Of a DNA stretch of 41,292 bases, positions 1 through 7,859 are shown in pieces. The position numbers and the translations under genes are program-made. The notes beneath the pieces were generated by a model. That model was not told the origin of the DNA, did not search any database, and saw only the letters and a program-made list of their open reading frames with translations. How positions within the stretch are numbered: the first letter of the stretch is position 1; each line of letters opens with the position of its first letter. This DNA comes from CAYUNA01 sp047629355 (GTDB lineage: Bacteria > Bacteroidota > Bacteroidia > Chitinophagales > Saprospiraceae), in assembly GCA_047629355.1 (NCBI GenBank), contig JBLHWU010000016.1, forward strand, positions 1-41,292. The letters are read 5' to 3'.

Positions 1-6
1 TGAAAG

Positions 7-137
7 AATAAGTTCCCCATTTAGACAGTGGATAATTTTTCTCAGTTTTTACTTGAAAGAAGGATAATTGTTGATACTTTGACTGATTTCAAGTGAAAAA
101 TGAGGGAAATTTGCCCTGTCTAAATGGTGGAGTTATT
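7..137. repeat. Long nested hairpin, core shared with 4405-4557
   Basis: Outer arms 7-28 and 116-137 are complementary at about 19 of 22 positions. An inner stem starts at CTCAG (41-45) and pairs with the segment ending near 105. The apical part contains ATAATTGTTGATA (64-76). The same inner start and loop words recur in the hairpin at 4405-4557, but the outer arms there are a different sequence. It lies beyond the 3' end of the minus-strand lipoprotein gene. It may be a structured RNA or a REP-like element; function unknown. Confidence 0.6.
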
Positions 138-151
138 TTTTTACCGTTACT

Positions 152-187
152 AAGGAGGTTCCTTGAAGTAACCTCCTTAATTGAACA
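152..187. repeat. Palindrome, copy 1 of a two-copy family
   Basis: The hairpin at 152-178 has stem AAGGAGGTT/AACCTCCTT. With its right flank it shares GTAACCTCCTTAATTGAACA with the copy at 5419-5456. It sits 20 bp past the stop codon of the minus-strand lipoprotein gene, so it could act as a transcript end, but no clear T-tract follows on the minus strand. Confidence 0.55.
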
Positions 188-199
188 TCAGTAAAATAG

Positions 200-913
200 T
201 TAAAAAACACGAGCGGCACGAACGTGATGGGAGTTGGTCTTAAAGTCGCTAATCTTATTGCCACTGCTAAAAAACTGGACCCACGTACTCTGCTCGCTAA
301 ACTCCGTAGAACTTGAGTAGAAAGAAGCCGCAAATCCACCAAGATTCCCTTCGTAATCTGCCCCAGAACTGTAGCCATCTCCATCAGAATCAGCAAGATT
401 TATCCACATTAAATTCAATTCGTCTTGTGCTGGTAAAAACCAATCTGTGTAACCATTTAATTCAAGTTGGGCACAAAGCTTTGCTGCAATTCCATCTGTA
501 TTACAGCCCATTAGAATATCCATAGTATTTTGCGCTCCAGTTCCTAAAACTTTACCATCTGCTCCGTTGATTTCGTCCCCAAGACATCCCCATGTTGCAC
601 CTGTACTCTGATCTGTTGCTGCTGCTACCATTCCCGAACTATCACTTGCATTAAAATAAAAAATTAATCCTCCTTCATACATTTTTCCGTAAAGGCTGTT
701 TAGGGGGAAATTATCACTTATTAACTCCAGCGGTGTTTTGCCTCCGTCCAATAAGGCTTGTACTTCTGTATCGTCGAAGATTTCGCAGTTGATACCTGTA
801 TAGCCGTCGGGGCAATCGCACATCAGGTCTTCACATTCATCTTTACAGGATTGCGTACTTAGAACTGTACAAAATACAGCTAATAATACTATTATTGATT
901 TTAACATTTTCAT
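200..913 (-). CDS. Exported lipoprotein with a DUF1566-like domain
   Basis: A 237-residue lipoprotein. The signal peptide ends in a lipobox with Cys23 as the likely acylation site. It is followed by a short Cys-rich stretch (about residues 23-44) containing the EGF-like pattern CDCPDGYTGINCE. The rest resembles the Lcl/DUF1566 type of extracellular domain: a GGLIFYF start, GATWGC, and GYTDWFLPAQDELNLM near residues 155-170, ending close to the C-terminus with HHVRAARVF. Proteins of this type are secreted or surface-anchored and their ligands are generally unknown. A second ATG two codons downstream (907) is an equally good start. It follows the G8-domain gene on the same strand but is separated from it by a strong hairpin (978-1042), so co-transcription is doubtful. 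Confidence 0.8.
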   Translation of the reverse strand: MKMLKSIIVLLAVFCTVLSTQSCKDECEDLMCDCPDGYTGINCEIFDDTEVQALLDGGKTPLELISDNFPLNSLYGKMYEGGLIFYFNASDSSGMVAAATDQSTGATWGCLGDEINGADGKVLGTGAQNTMDILMGCNTDGIAAKLCAQLELNGYTDWFLPAQDELNLMWINLADSDGDGYSSGADYEGNLGGFAASFYSSSTEFSEQSTWVQFFSSGNKISDFKTNSHHVRAARVF

Positions 914-977
914 TTTTAGTGTTTTTAAATTATGCCAACTCTGGCGATAAGTTTTCGAAAAATGGTTATTAAGTAAC

Positions 978-1042
978 GCGTACCCTTGTGGTCGCCCAAT
1001 GTGTAGTAAAAAACGAGATATTGGGCGACCACGAGGGTACGC
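978..1042. terminator. Strong inverted repeat after the G8 gene, probable terminator
   Basis: Arms 978-1000 and 1020-1042 match at 22 of 23 positions, with a 19-nt loop. It begins 2 bp beyond the stop of the minus-strand G8 gene (1045-1047). There is no long T-tract. The arm contains GTACCCTCGTGGTCGCCC-like sequence, which I recall as a very common intergenic repeat in Bacteroidota and some other phyla. It is probably a REP-like hairpin serving as a 3' end. Confidence 0.6.
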
Positions 1043-1044
1043 CC

Positions 1045-4000
1045 CTACATCTTCACCACTTTCTTTATTTCAAATCCATTTTCAAAATAAATTTTCAAAT
1101 AATACACACCATTCGATAATTCGCCAATATTCAATTGATTAAATTCATTTTCAAAAGAAAGCAATATCTGTGATTGGGCGTTGAGTACTTCAATTTTTTG
1201 AATTAAAAACGCTTTATCCTTATTTAAAAACAAGACATCTCGCACTGGATTTGGAAAAATTTTGACCTGATGTTCATTCGTAAATTTAAGGCTTTTTATA
1301 GTAGAATAAGTAATTTTTCCATCCAAGCCAACTTCTTTAATTCGATAATAATGCATCCCCAATGACACATTTTTATCGGTATATCGATAAATGCTAATTT
1401 CATTATCTGCACCCGATTTTAGCTTGTCTATTTTTTTGAAATTGACGCCATCCGTTGAGCGTTCTATTTCAAAATAATCACTCTGAAACGTTTGAGCTTC
1501 CCAAGTCAGACGGGCGTGTTCATCTTGTATTTTTTCTGCTTGAAAATCCATGAAGTCAACCGCCAAAACAGCCTCTGACCCCATAATCCGAATATAGGTA
1601 TGCCAATAAATCATTTCATCACTATCCGGTTCATAATCACCAGGATTCCAAAATTGATTTGCGCCACCTTGAATTTTCACCCACACCATATCATTCTGCG
1701 TATCGTGCCAATAAACTTGTCCATTAGAAGCATCAACAACGGCTTGCCGATTGGCAACAGGCTGATAAATTTGCTTATATTGTCCCGCAGGTTGGTCCGG
1801 AAATCCAAATCCAAAATGACTGGCATAAGTTGTAAAATAAACTTGGTCTACTTGATTATTGCCCGTGTATTCGATACCAACGACCTGATGATCCGTCGTA
1901 TTTATCATATTGGTAACAGAGATGGCCACGTCGGTAACTTCTCCCATTGTCGGAAATTCTAATTCATAATAACTATTTGGATGTGCCGCAAAGTGACGCA
2001 TATTGAATAATAATTGCCCAGGAGTGCCTTCTCCAACGGACCATGTTCCAACAGGATTGAACGCATTGTCAAGACGGGTTACTTGAATTTCCATAAAAGA
2101 ATTCCACGGTTGATTGGCTTCATTCACAATAAAACCGTCAAAACCATAAAACGGTCCTTCCACTAATACACCACCAGAAACAGCAGTATTTGGCATAACA
2201 GTCGTTGGCGTTTGTCCATAAGTAAAAAATAAGTCGTCATAGACTAAATAGTCACCAGGATTCCCTCCCCAATTCCCATTTGGGTCCCAAAGTGCGCCTG
2301 CCAATTTATATTGTGGTTCGATAGCCGTTAATTTAATGCCCGGATGAGAATTGATAATCAAATTATTGCTATTTCGAACTTGTCCTTTTTCTACTCCTCG
2401 AATGTAATAATCAACGGTTGAAAAAACGCCCGATGCCTCACCTGCTACCTCTGGAAAATTAAGGACAACATTATTAGTCATATCAAACGTACTGTGATAA
2501 GTGGCAAATGCCGACGGTGGCAAACTGTATGGCAAATCATCGCGGTCTGTACCATTCATCAAATGATTGAGACTATTGCCGACCACCAAACAACGGTCAA
2601 TTAGACCATAATCTCCTGAGCCTGCAAAAAAACTGAAACAATTGTCTGCATTCACAATTTCTAAATTATTAGCCCAATGACTTCTATCCCAAAGCCCATT
2701 TCCTCCATTTTTCCAAATCTTCAGACCGCTGATGGTAAATCTTTCCTGATTAGGATAAGGCCATACAGGGTCTTGCCCATCCGAAGTAGAAACATAACGC
2801 TGTGGCAAAATATCACCACTTTCATCCTGTTCTGCCCAATCTATCATAATGCCTTCCAAGCGATTGGAGTGTGCCGTATTATTTTCAAAAACGCCAAAGC
2901 GAAGTCGGTCAGGACGCATATAAATACCCGCACTCAACCCAAAGGTTTGTGATGGAAATGCCAACCAAAAACCGTTGGTATTACAATCCCCTGCCATATT
3001 ATTGGTGACCGTATTATCCGGATTGCTAAGCCAGAATCCTGAAGAACCCCGATCTGCATTGGCACCTGTTTCATGGATTTTCAAACCATAACCATCATCG
3101 GGGTTGCGAACATGAAGGACTAAATTTCCATTGATTACATTGTGGCGTTCACTCGCGTCTTCTGTAAAAATACCATGTCCACGCACGTTGTAAACAACAT
3201 TATCACTCACTTCAACTCCATTTGTACCATGAATAACAATGCCTCGATTCATGGATTCATTGATGGAAGAGTTTCGGATGTATTGTCCCGTCGCATCGGG
3301 CAATGTCGTACTTCCTTCATAACTAAGCATATGCCAATGAAAAGGATAACGACCTAAATTCCCACGCTGCCCTCCACGTCGAATTTCTACGCCATCCAAG
3401 TGTGCGGAACCTTGATTGGCTCCCCCCATGCCCATCCGCATAACCATAATGTGTACGCCAAAACCATCATTGTTCCACAATGCGTCATCCGAAGCTTGAA
3501 TGATGATATTCCGGGTGAGATTGCCGACGGGTGCTCGTTCGTCGAGGGTAGTGGGTGTGAAACCAGAAGAAGAGGGTGGTGTGACCAAACCAGCCGACGA
3601 TAAGCTCATTCCTGAATTGGTAGCATATTGAAGTTGTCCCCAACGATGTGCGTTTAGACCTGTATTTAAGCTCAAGCTCACCCCTGCAACGCTGATTAGG
3701 TCAATTTTTTGAGTAATCGATGCCCCGTTCGCTGCCTGATAAAAATCAGTTGGACCAACAATGATTTCATCGCCAACACTCCACGAAACGGTTTCCATTA
3801 AAGTAAGTGCGGTGCTACCTGAGGAAGCATTCGTATTAATTTTTGTCCACGGCACAGTAGGCGAATCACCATGCAAGTCGAGAGTTCCTCCCATAACCAG
3901 AATACCTCGCGTTCCCATGTTCATAATAGATTGGTTCAGATTTAAGGCATTCAACGTAAGGACAGCTTGGTAGAGATAAGGACTTCCAACAGTGCCAATT

Positions 4001-4305
4001 TCTAATTCTCCCGTGAGCATGATATAATCGGCTGTGAGATTGAGATTTTGGTTATCAAATTCGAGTTTGCCGTTAATGATCAAACCACCAAGGTCAGGTG
4101 TATTTTCATCCAATAAAATATGAATACCGTTGGGAATAGTTACCTCCTGTCCAACGGTGGGTTTGGTGCTGCCAAAGGATGTCCATGTCGCAGCGTCAGA
4201 CCATAGGAGTTGCGCAGAAGCAACTTGAAAAAAGCTACAAATTAGTAGTAGGAAAAGAGTGGCTATTAATTTTTCTGATTTAGAATGCTTCCTAATTTGA
4301 GTCAT
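1045..4305 (-). CDS. G8-domain / beta-helix surface protein, CEMIP-like, T9SS cargo
   Basis: A 1086-residue secreted protein. Residues 1-32 are a signal peptide ending ASAQ. Residues about 34-140 form a G8 domain (LLWSDAATW start; repeated short beta strands such as GGLIINGKLEF). A right-handed beta-helix follows, with GRYPFHWHM at 318-326, a signature shared with eukaryotic CEMIP/CEMIP2 and fibrocystin-type proteins, and many Asn/Gly turn motifs to about residue 620. A fibronectin-III-like segment (about 915-1010) and a C-terminal type A T9SS sorting domain (FPNPVRDVLFL to the end) close the protein. CEMIP relatives bind or cleave hyaluronan; a polysaccharide-directed role here is inference. 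Start chosen because the signal peptide begins there. The upstream gap holds a long hairpin. Confidence 0.85.
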   Translation of the reverse strand: MTQIRKHSKSEKLIATLFLLLICSFFQVASAQLLWSDAATWTSFGSTKPTVGQEVTIPNGIHILLDENTPDLGGLIINGKLEFDNQNLNLTADYIMLTGELEIGTVGSPYLYQAVLTLNALNLNQSIMNMGTRGILVMGGTLDLHGDSPTVPWTKINTNASSGSTALTLMETVSWSVGDEIIVGPTDFYQAANGASITQKIDLISVAGVSLSLNTGLNAHRWGQLQYATNSGMSLSSAGLVTPPSSSGFTPTTLDERAPVGNLTRNIIIQASDDALWNNDGFGVHIMVMRMGMGGANQGSAHLDGVEIRRGGQRGNLGRYPFHWHMLSYEGSTTLPDATGQYIRNSSINESMNRGIVIHGTNGVEVSDNVVYNVRGHGIFTEDASERHNVINGNLVLHVRNPDDGYGLKIHETGANADRGSSGFWLSNPDNTVTNNMAGDCNTNGFWLAFPSQTFGLSAGIYMRPDRLRFGVFENNTAHSNRLEGIMIDWAEQDESGDILPQRYVSTSDGQDPVWPYPNQERFTISGLKIWKNGGNGLWDRSHWANNLEIVNADNCFSFFAGSGDYGLIDRCLVVGNSLNHLMNGTDRDDLPYSLPPSAFATYHSTFDMTNNVVLNFPEVAGEASGVFSTVDYYIRGVEKGQVRNSNNLIINSHPGIKLTAIEPQYKLAGALWDPNGNWGGNPGDYLVYDDLFFTYGQTPTTVMPNTAVSGGVLVEGPFYGFDGFIVNEANQPWNSFMEIQVTRLDNAFNPVGTWSVGEGTPGQLLFNMRHFAAHPNSYYELEFPTMGEVTDVAISVTNMINTTDHQVVGIEYTGNNQVDQVYFTTYASHFGFGFPDQPAGQYKQIYQPVANRQAVVDASNGQVYWHDTQNDMVWVKIQGGANQFWNPGDYEPDSDEMIYWHTYIRIMGSEAVLAVDFMDFQAEKIQDEHARLTWEAQTFQSDYFEIERSTDGVNFKKIDKLKSGADNEISIYRYTDKNVSLGMHYYRIKEVGLDGKITYSTIKSLKFTNEHQVKIFPNPVRDVLFLNKDKAFLIQKIEVLNAQSQILLSFENEFNQLNIGELSNGVYYLKIYFENGFEIKKVVKM

Positions 4306-4404
4306 AATGTCGAATGATTTGCCGCTATTTAAAAGAAATCAGACCGCTTTGCTGTCAGAAATCTCTGAGTTCAAGCACTAAATTTTCTGATACATTTTTT
4401 AAGA

Positions 4405-4557
4405 AATGAGCATTAAATAAATCGTTATTCTTGACCGAGAGATTTTTTCTCAGTTTGGGCTTTGAAAACCGCATAAATGTTGATATTTTTAGGTTTTTAA
4501 CCTGAAGACTGAGGATAAAATATACTGTCAAGAGTGATGATTTATTTATTTCTCATT
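4405..4557. repeat. Long nested hairpin, core shared with 7-137
   Basis: Outer arms 4405-4435 and 4527-4557 are complementary over about 26 of 31 positions. An inner stem starts at CTCAG (4449-4453) and the apex contains ATAAATGTTGATA (4473-4485), 12 of 13 bases identical to 64-76. The spacing from the outer arm to CTCAG is 13 nt here and 12 nt in the first copy. The outer arms of the two copies are not related in sequence, yet both are self-complementary. Confidence 0.6.
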
Positions 4558-4624
4558 CCTAATATTTTTACACAATGCAAAGGTCAACTAAAAGATGGCT
4601 ACAAACATTGGGGTAAACTTGGAT

Positions 4625-4654
4625 TTTGAAAAATCAGGGTTTTCCCTAACTTTG
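4625..4654 (+). promoter_or_regulatory. Bacteroidota-type promoter of the response regulator
   Basis: TTTG at 4625-4628, an 18-nt spacer, then TAACTTTG at 4647-4654. This fits the Bacteroidota primary sigma consensus TTTG-N19-TAnnTTTG. Transcription would start near 4660, giving a leader of about 75 nt before the ATG at 4735. Confidence 0.7.
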
Positions 4655-4734
4655 CTAAAATAAAAACGTGTTTGTGTGTTCAAATCTTAATACTGCTAAC
4701 ACACAAACACATTAATACTTCAACACAACTCAAC

Positions 4735-5376
4735 ATGCTACGACTACTCATTGCGGATGACCACAGTATGTTTGCCGATGGAATTGAATCTATTTTGGCA
4801 ACAGAATCGGATATTGAAGTCGTTGGTAAGTGTCCTGATGGAAATTCGGTTTTTAATTTTTTAAAAGAAAAAACAGTAGACTTAATTTTGCTGGATGTCA
4901 ATTTGCCAGACATGAGTGGTATTGAAGTGAGTAAAAAATTGAATCGAGAATATCCTGAAATTAAAATTTTAGCAGTTTCCATGTTTAATGAGGAGAGCTT
5001 TGTAACGGAAATTTTGCAGCATGGCGCATCCGGTTATATTTTAAAAAACACGGGAAAAACAGAATTGCTAAAAGCCATCCAAACCGTGAATAATGGGCAA
5101 TCTTATTTTAGCAAAGAAGTCACTCAAACTATTATGGGCAGTTTGATGAAGAATAAAAATGAACCCAAAAAGAAAACTAAATTGAAGATTTCGCGACGAG
5201 AGAAAGAAGTGCTACAACTGATTATGCAAGAATTTACGACCCAAGAAATCGCTAATAAATTATTTGTTTCTATTAAAACTATAGAATCTCATCGAGGAAG
5301 TTTGTTATCGAAATTGAATGCTCGAAATACCGCAGGATTGGTGAGAATTGCAATGGAAGAGGAGATTTTGAAATAA
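4735..5376 (+). CDS. NarL/FixJ-family response regulator, orphan
   Basis: A 213-residue two-component response regulator. An N-terminal receiver domain (1-120) carries the acidic pair Asp8/Asp9, the phospho-acceptor Asp54 (in LLDVNLPDM) and the conserved Lys in GYILK. A C-terminal LuxR-type helix-turn-helix (about 148-210) has SRREKEVLQLI and TTQEIANKLFVSIKTIESHR. It should bind DNA as a dimer after phosphorylation. No histidine kinase lies in the window, so the partner is unknown. ATG at 4735 was chosen because MLRLLIADDH is the family's usual beginning; the frame is open upstream to a TTG at 4672, which would add 21 atypical residues. A Bacteroidota promoter lies about 80 bp upstream. Confidence 0.9.
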   Translation: MLRLLIADDHSMFADGIESILATESDIEVVGKCPDGNSVFNFLKEKTVDLILLDVNLPDMSGIEVSKKLNREYPEIKILAVSMFNEESFVTEILQHGASGYILKNTGKTELLKAIQTVNNGQSYFSKEVTQTIMGSLMKNKNEPKKKTKLKISRREKEVLQLIMQEFTTQEIANKLFVSIKTIESHRGSLLSKLNARNTAGLVRIAMEEEILK

Positions 5377-5380
5377 ATGA

Positions 5381-5495
5381 ACTAAGTAGTCATTCAAGTT
5401 CATACTGTCGGATGCTAATTAAGAAGGTTACTTAAAGTAACCTCCTTAATTGAACACATTTTATCCGACACGATGAACTTGAATAACTACTTAAT
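5381..5495. repeat. Nested hairpin with palindromic core (copy 2 of the 152-187 family)
   Basis: Outer arms 5381-5413 and 5463-5495 match at about 29 of 33 positions. Between them lies the near-perfect palindrome 5419-5449 (one mismatch), whose right half plus flank repeats at 165-187. It starts 5 bp after the response-regulator stop, so it could define the transcript end. Confidence 0.65.
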
Positions 5496-5540
5496 TTTTA
5501 GATAAAAAGTATCGTGTCACAAAATTTTTATAACAGTTGA

Positions 5541-5665
5541 GAAGCTCAAAAATTTTACAATTTTCGAGCTTCAAGAAATACTGTGCACATTGCCTACAGC
5601 AACGCGGGATAGGCATTTGAGGGACAAAAACGATTTTTGCAAAACCATTTTTGTCCCTCAAACGC
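5541..5665. repeat. Composite palindromic element, copy 1 (A-B-C)
   Basis: Hairpin A is 5541-5572 (GAAGCTC outer ends). A degenerate GC-rich hairpin B lies at about 5581-5608. Hairpin C has perfect 15-bp arms, 5616-5630 and 5648-5662 (TTTGAGGGACAAAAA). The order and spacing match the element at 37928-38048. Confidence 0.65.
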
Positions 5666-5737
5666 CCTCTGTTGAAAACTCAAATGAGCTTTTGATACAC
5701 GGTAGTCAATAAAAACATCACAACTACTCAAATTAAG

Positions 5738-5770
5738 AAAGGTCATTCAACACATTGTTGAATGACCTTT
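5738..5770. terminator. Bidirectional terminator hairpin
   Basis: Perfect 14-bp arms (5738-5751 and 5757-5770, AAAGGTCATTCAAC) with a 5-nt loop. It is A-rich on one side and T-rich on the other, as in a bidirectional intrinsic terminator. It lies between the convergent response regulator and exbD genes. Confidence 0.75.
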
Positions 5771-5810
5771 TACTATATCTCGTATTGACTAACGAAATCA
5801 AATGAATCAA

Positions 5811-5845
5811 GAATTTTTCATTCTTAATTCTTCATTTTTAATTGC
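5811..5845. repeat. Heptamer-periodic repeat after exbD
   Basis: Five 7-bp units in register at 5811-5845, alternating TCATTnT and TAATTnT types. They lie immediately downstream of the second exbD stop. Other 7-bp-periodic tracts in this window precede start codons. Confidence 0.5.
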
Positions 5846-5848
5846 ATA

Positions 5849-6334
5849 CTATTTAGCATCGTCGTTTGGACGAGCCGCATAATTCACCCGCAATTGTCCA
5901 GATTTACGCAAACGCGTTTTAACATCCTGTACAATTCCCATTGTAACAGGACCATCAACTTTCAAAGAAGAAGTGATACGCGTATGTTTTGCCTCTGGCA
6001 ATTTCAACTTGTGACGCTCGATAAACAGAGGAATTTCTGTATCAATTCTGTTTTCCCGAATAATTTTATCGTTCAACTGAATCATCGGTTTTGTACCGTA
6101 TACCTCCTTATATGCGTCGCCAGGCTTACCAATTAGAATGTGGTGAACCAAAGACTTTTCCTCCAGTTTAGTCAACTCAGATGCGCCAGGAACGACGACC
6201 TGTACCATACTTTCGGATTGGCGCAGTGTTGTTACAACCATAAAGAAGAACAACAACATGAAGATAATATCAGGCAATGACGCAGTAGATACCTCCGGGT
6301 CTGCTTTACTTCTTTTTTTACTAAACTTTGGCAT
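5849..6334 (-). CDS. exbD: ExbD/TolR-family proton-motor subunit (second copy)
   Basis: A 161-residue biopolymer-transport protein. It has a short cytoplasmic N-terminus, one transmembrane helix (about residues 20-36) with the conserved proton-path Asp22 in SLPDIIFML, then a periplasmic domain. ExbD works with ExbB in the inner membrane to energise TonB. It is the last gene of the exbB cluster, 145 bp after the first exbD. ATG at 6334 gives the family-typical MPKFSKKRS start; the 24-residue upstream extension lies in a 7-bp-periodic repeat and is unlikely to be protein. The periplasmic part differs from the first ExbD, so the two may be non-redundant or form a mixed dimer (inference). Confidence 0.88.
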   Translation of the reverse strand: MPKFSKKRSKADPEVSTASLPDIIFMLLFFFMVVTTLRQSESMVQVVVPGASELTKLEEKSLVHHILIGKPGDAYKEVYGTKPMIQLNDKIIRENRIDTEIPLFIERHKLKLPEAKHTRITSSLKVDGPVTMGIVQDVKTRLRKSGQLRVNYAARPNDDAK

Positions 6335-6351
6335 AAAAATATTTTTAACTG

Positions 6352-6379
6352 CCGACGATTGACGGCACACGGTACACGG
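6352..6379 (-). repeat. Heptamer repeat upstream of second exbD
   Basis: Four 7-bp units in register on the minus strand (CCGTGTA, CCGTGTG, CCGTCAA, TCGTCGG), ending about 17 nt before the exbD start at 6334. A closely related four-unit tract precedes aroE. Confidence 0.55.
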
Positions 6380-6479
6380 TGAGTCACAAGGATTCACGGA
6401 TACCATTAGATAATTATAAAATACACGAGGCTTTTTTAAAGTATTTAACCACTGAATCTAAGCCATTCAACCGCATATT

Positions 6480-7040
6480 TTAACCTTCATCACCAAAAGA
6501 CGTTGGCTCTGCTTCCGAAATTACAAACGGAATTTTAGATTTAATCGCCTTCTTATGAGCAAAAGGCATATCATCTGTATAGTCCGTTCCGTACAACTTA
6601 TTCGCTTCATCGTCCCACAACTCATTATAAGCTGCTTGCAATTCATTGTAGGTCAACAGATACGTTTCGTAAGCTGTTCCCCTATCATTTTTAAGCGAAA
6701 TAATAGCATTTTTTGGACTCTCAGCCAAGTCATCTCGACGTTCAGGATTCGCGATAAATTCTTTCGTTTTGTCCCGAAGGTCTTGGATATCAACTTGCTC
6801 ACCACGAACCAATAATTGATTCTGAGCGTTTACCAATACGGAGAAAACGTTTCGTGTTTTCAACTTTGTAATCTCTGGCGGCTCATCAGACCATGGTGGC
6901 AACTTCACTAAAATTCCTTTATCTACCTCGATGGTTGTCGTTACAAGAAAGAAAATCAACAATAGAAATGCAATGTCTGCCATAGACCCCGCATTGATTT
7001 CTGATTTCAGTTTGTCCCGACTACTTTTCTTTCCAAACAT
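6480..7040 (-). CDS. exbD: ExbD/TolR-family proton-motor subunit (first copy)
   Basis: A 186-residue ExbD/TolR protein. It has a basic N-terminus (KKSSRDKLK), one transmembrane helix at about 20-36 with Asp22 in SMADIAFLL, the canonical proton-carrying position, then a periplasmic domain of about 145 residues. It starts 7 bp after the stop of the 162-residue membrane protein, suggesting translational coupling. It forms the ExbB/ExbD motor with the products at 7860 and 5849. Two adjacent and divergent exbD genes are common in Bacteroidota. Confidence 0.88.
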   Translation of the reverse strand: MFGKKSSRDKLKSEINAGSMADIAFLLLIFFLVTTTIEVDKGILVKLPPWSDEPPEITKLKTRNVFSVLVNAQNQLLVRGEQVDIQDLRDKTKEFIANPERRDDLAESPKNAIISLKNDRGTAYETYLLTYNELQAAYNELWDDEANKLYGTDYTDDMPFAHKKAIKSKIPFVISEAEPTSFGDEG

Positions 7041-7047
7041 AGTTGAA

Positions 7048-7536
7048 TTATTTAAAGAAGTTACGAATTTCTGACCCCACTAATCCAATTGATGCCAACA
7101 CCAATAAAGCGATGCTTGCAAAAACGGATGCTCCTACGTATTTACTAATTGTTGGTGTGATGCCAAAGCCTTTTTCATCCCATACAGGAAGAATTTCTTC
7201 GCCAGACATACCCCAACCAATACCGAAGATTACAGCAATTACTACCAAACCTGCGATACCTTTAATAGCACCTTTTGGATCAGTTACCACTTGGAAAATT
7301 CCAAATCCAAGCATTGCAATAGCTGCAATGACGAATAAGACGATGGATAAGATAATACCAGGTCCAACCATTCCAGCTCCTTCTGCCAATAACTTTGGCT
7401 TCTCATTTAAGTCGTCCGCATCAATTAAATTAAATGCTTCTAAGCCACCAAAGATGCTTGCAAAGTGGACTATGATTACTACGACGCCTACGCCCAAAGC
7501 AATCATTAAGCCATTTTTTGTGAGAAATTTATACAT
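7048..7536 (-). CDS. Small integral membrane protein of the ExbB/ExbD cluster
   Basis: A 162-residue protein of unrecognised family. Predicted transmembrane segments lie at about 8-28, 57-80, 88-108 and 133-156, with a short acidic loop at about 38-50 and a tryptophan-containing loop around 109-122. It sits between exbB and the first exbD on the same strand, 7 bp from exbD. A role as an accessory subunit of the motor is inferred from position alone. No enzyme motif or signal peptide is visible. The 167-residue reading frame on the opposite strand is its shadow. Confidence 0.75.
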   Translation of the reverse strand: MYKFLTKNGLMIALGVGVVVIIVHFASIFGGLEAFNLIDADDLNEKPKLLAEGAGMVGPGIILSIVLFVIAAIAMLGFGIFQVVTDPKGAIKGIAGLVVIAVIFGIGWGMSGEEILPVWDEKGFGITPTISKYVGASVFASIALLVLASIGLVGSEIRNFFK

Positions 7537-7859
7537 AATATATTAGATTTTTCTATTTCGAAATATTCAATAAAGAAGCATTCCGAAGATTTACTTTTTG
7601 GTTTCGTACAATTGACCTCTTGCCACACCAAAGACTGTGTTTAATAAGTAGAACTTATCGAAACCGTCGGAGGAATTTAGATTTAACCATTTCATTCAAA
7701 ATTTATCTAAAAATGAATTACATGGAAAACAGTTCTGTATTTTAAAAATACGTTTTGACAAAAAACCAATTGCAAAATAGAAAAGTACAAATGATTGGTG
7801 AACAGCATTATAGAAATGCTTCTCACCTATTCATTTTTATACTTTAAAACAAAAAGCAA
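7537..7859. other. Gap between exbB and the next cluster gene
   Basis: This AT-rich gap of 323 bp has one clear hairpin (7797-7827) just past the exbB stop. I see no coding region and no promoter with both consensus boxes, so readthrough versus a separate transcript is undecided. Confidence 0.5.
7797..7827 (-). terminator. Hairpin after exbB, possible attenuator
   Basis: GGTGA/TCACC outer and AGCATT/AATGCT inner pairs form a stem-loop 33 bp downstream of the exbB stop. T-rich sequence follows on the minus strand. It could partly terminate exbB transcripts and set an excess of ExbB over ExbD (inference). Confidence 0.45.

Larger units (their letters stand above)
4306..4734. other. Intergenic region between divergent G8 gene and response regulator
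   Basis: This gap of 429 bp contains the long hairpin 4405-4557 and the response-regulator promoter 4625-4654. I see no coding region. A TTG-initiated extension of the regulator reading frame (from 4672) is possible but would remove most of its leader. Confidence 0.6.
5377..5848. other. Intergenic region packed with hairpins
   Basis: This convergent gap of 472 bp contains the nested hairpin 5381-5495, the composite A-B-C element 5541-5665, a bidirectional terminator 5738-5770 and a heptamer repeat 5811-5845. I find no credible coding region. Confidence 0.7.

Noticed and set aside
4672..4734. Upstream extension of the response regulator from a TTG codon
   Set aside because: Adds 21 residues unlike any receiver-domain start; ATG at 4735 matches the family beginning.
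6335..6406. 24-residue N-terminal extension of the second ExbD
   Set aside because: The extension is translated heptamer repeat with several cysteines, unlike cytoplasmic ExbD N-termini.
7043..7546. 167-codon plus-strand frame opposite the cluster membrane protein
   Set aside because: Antisense shadow; the minus-strand frame has clear membrane helices and operon context.
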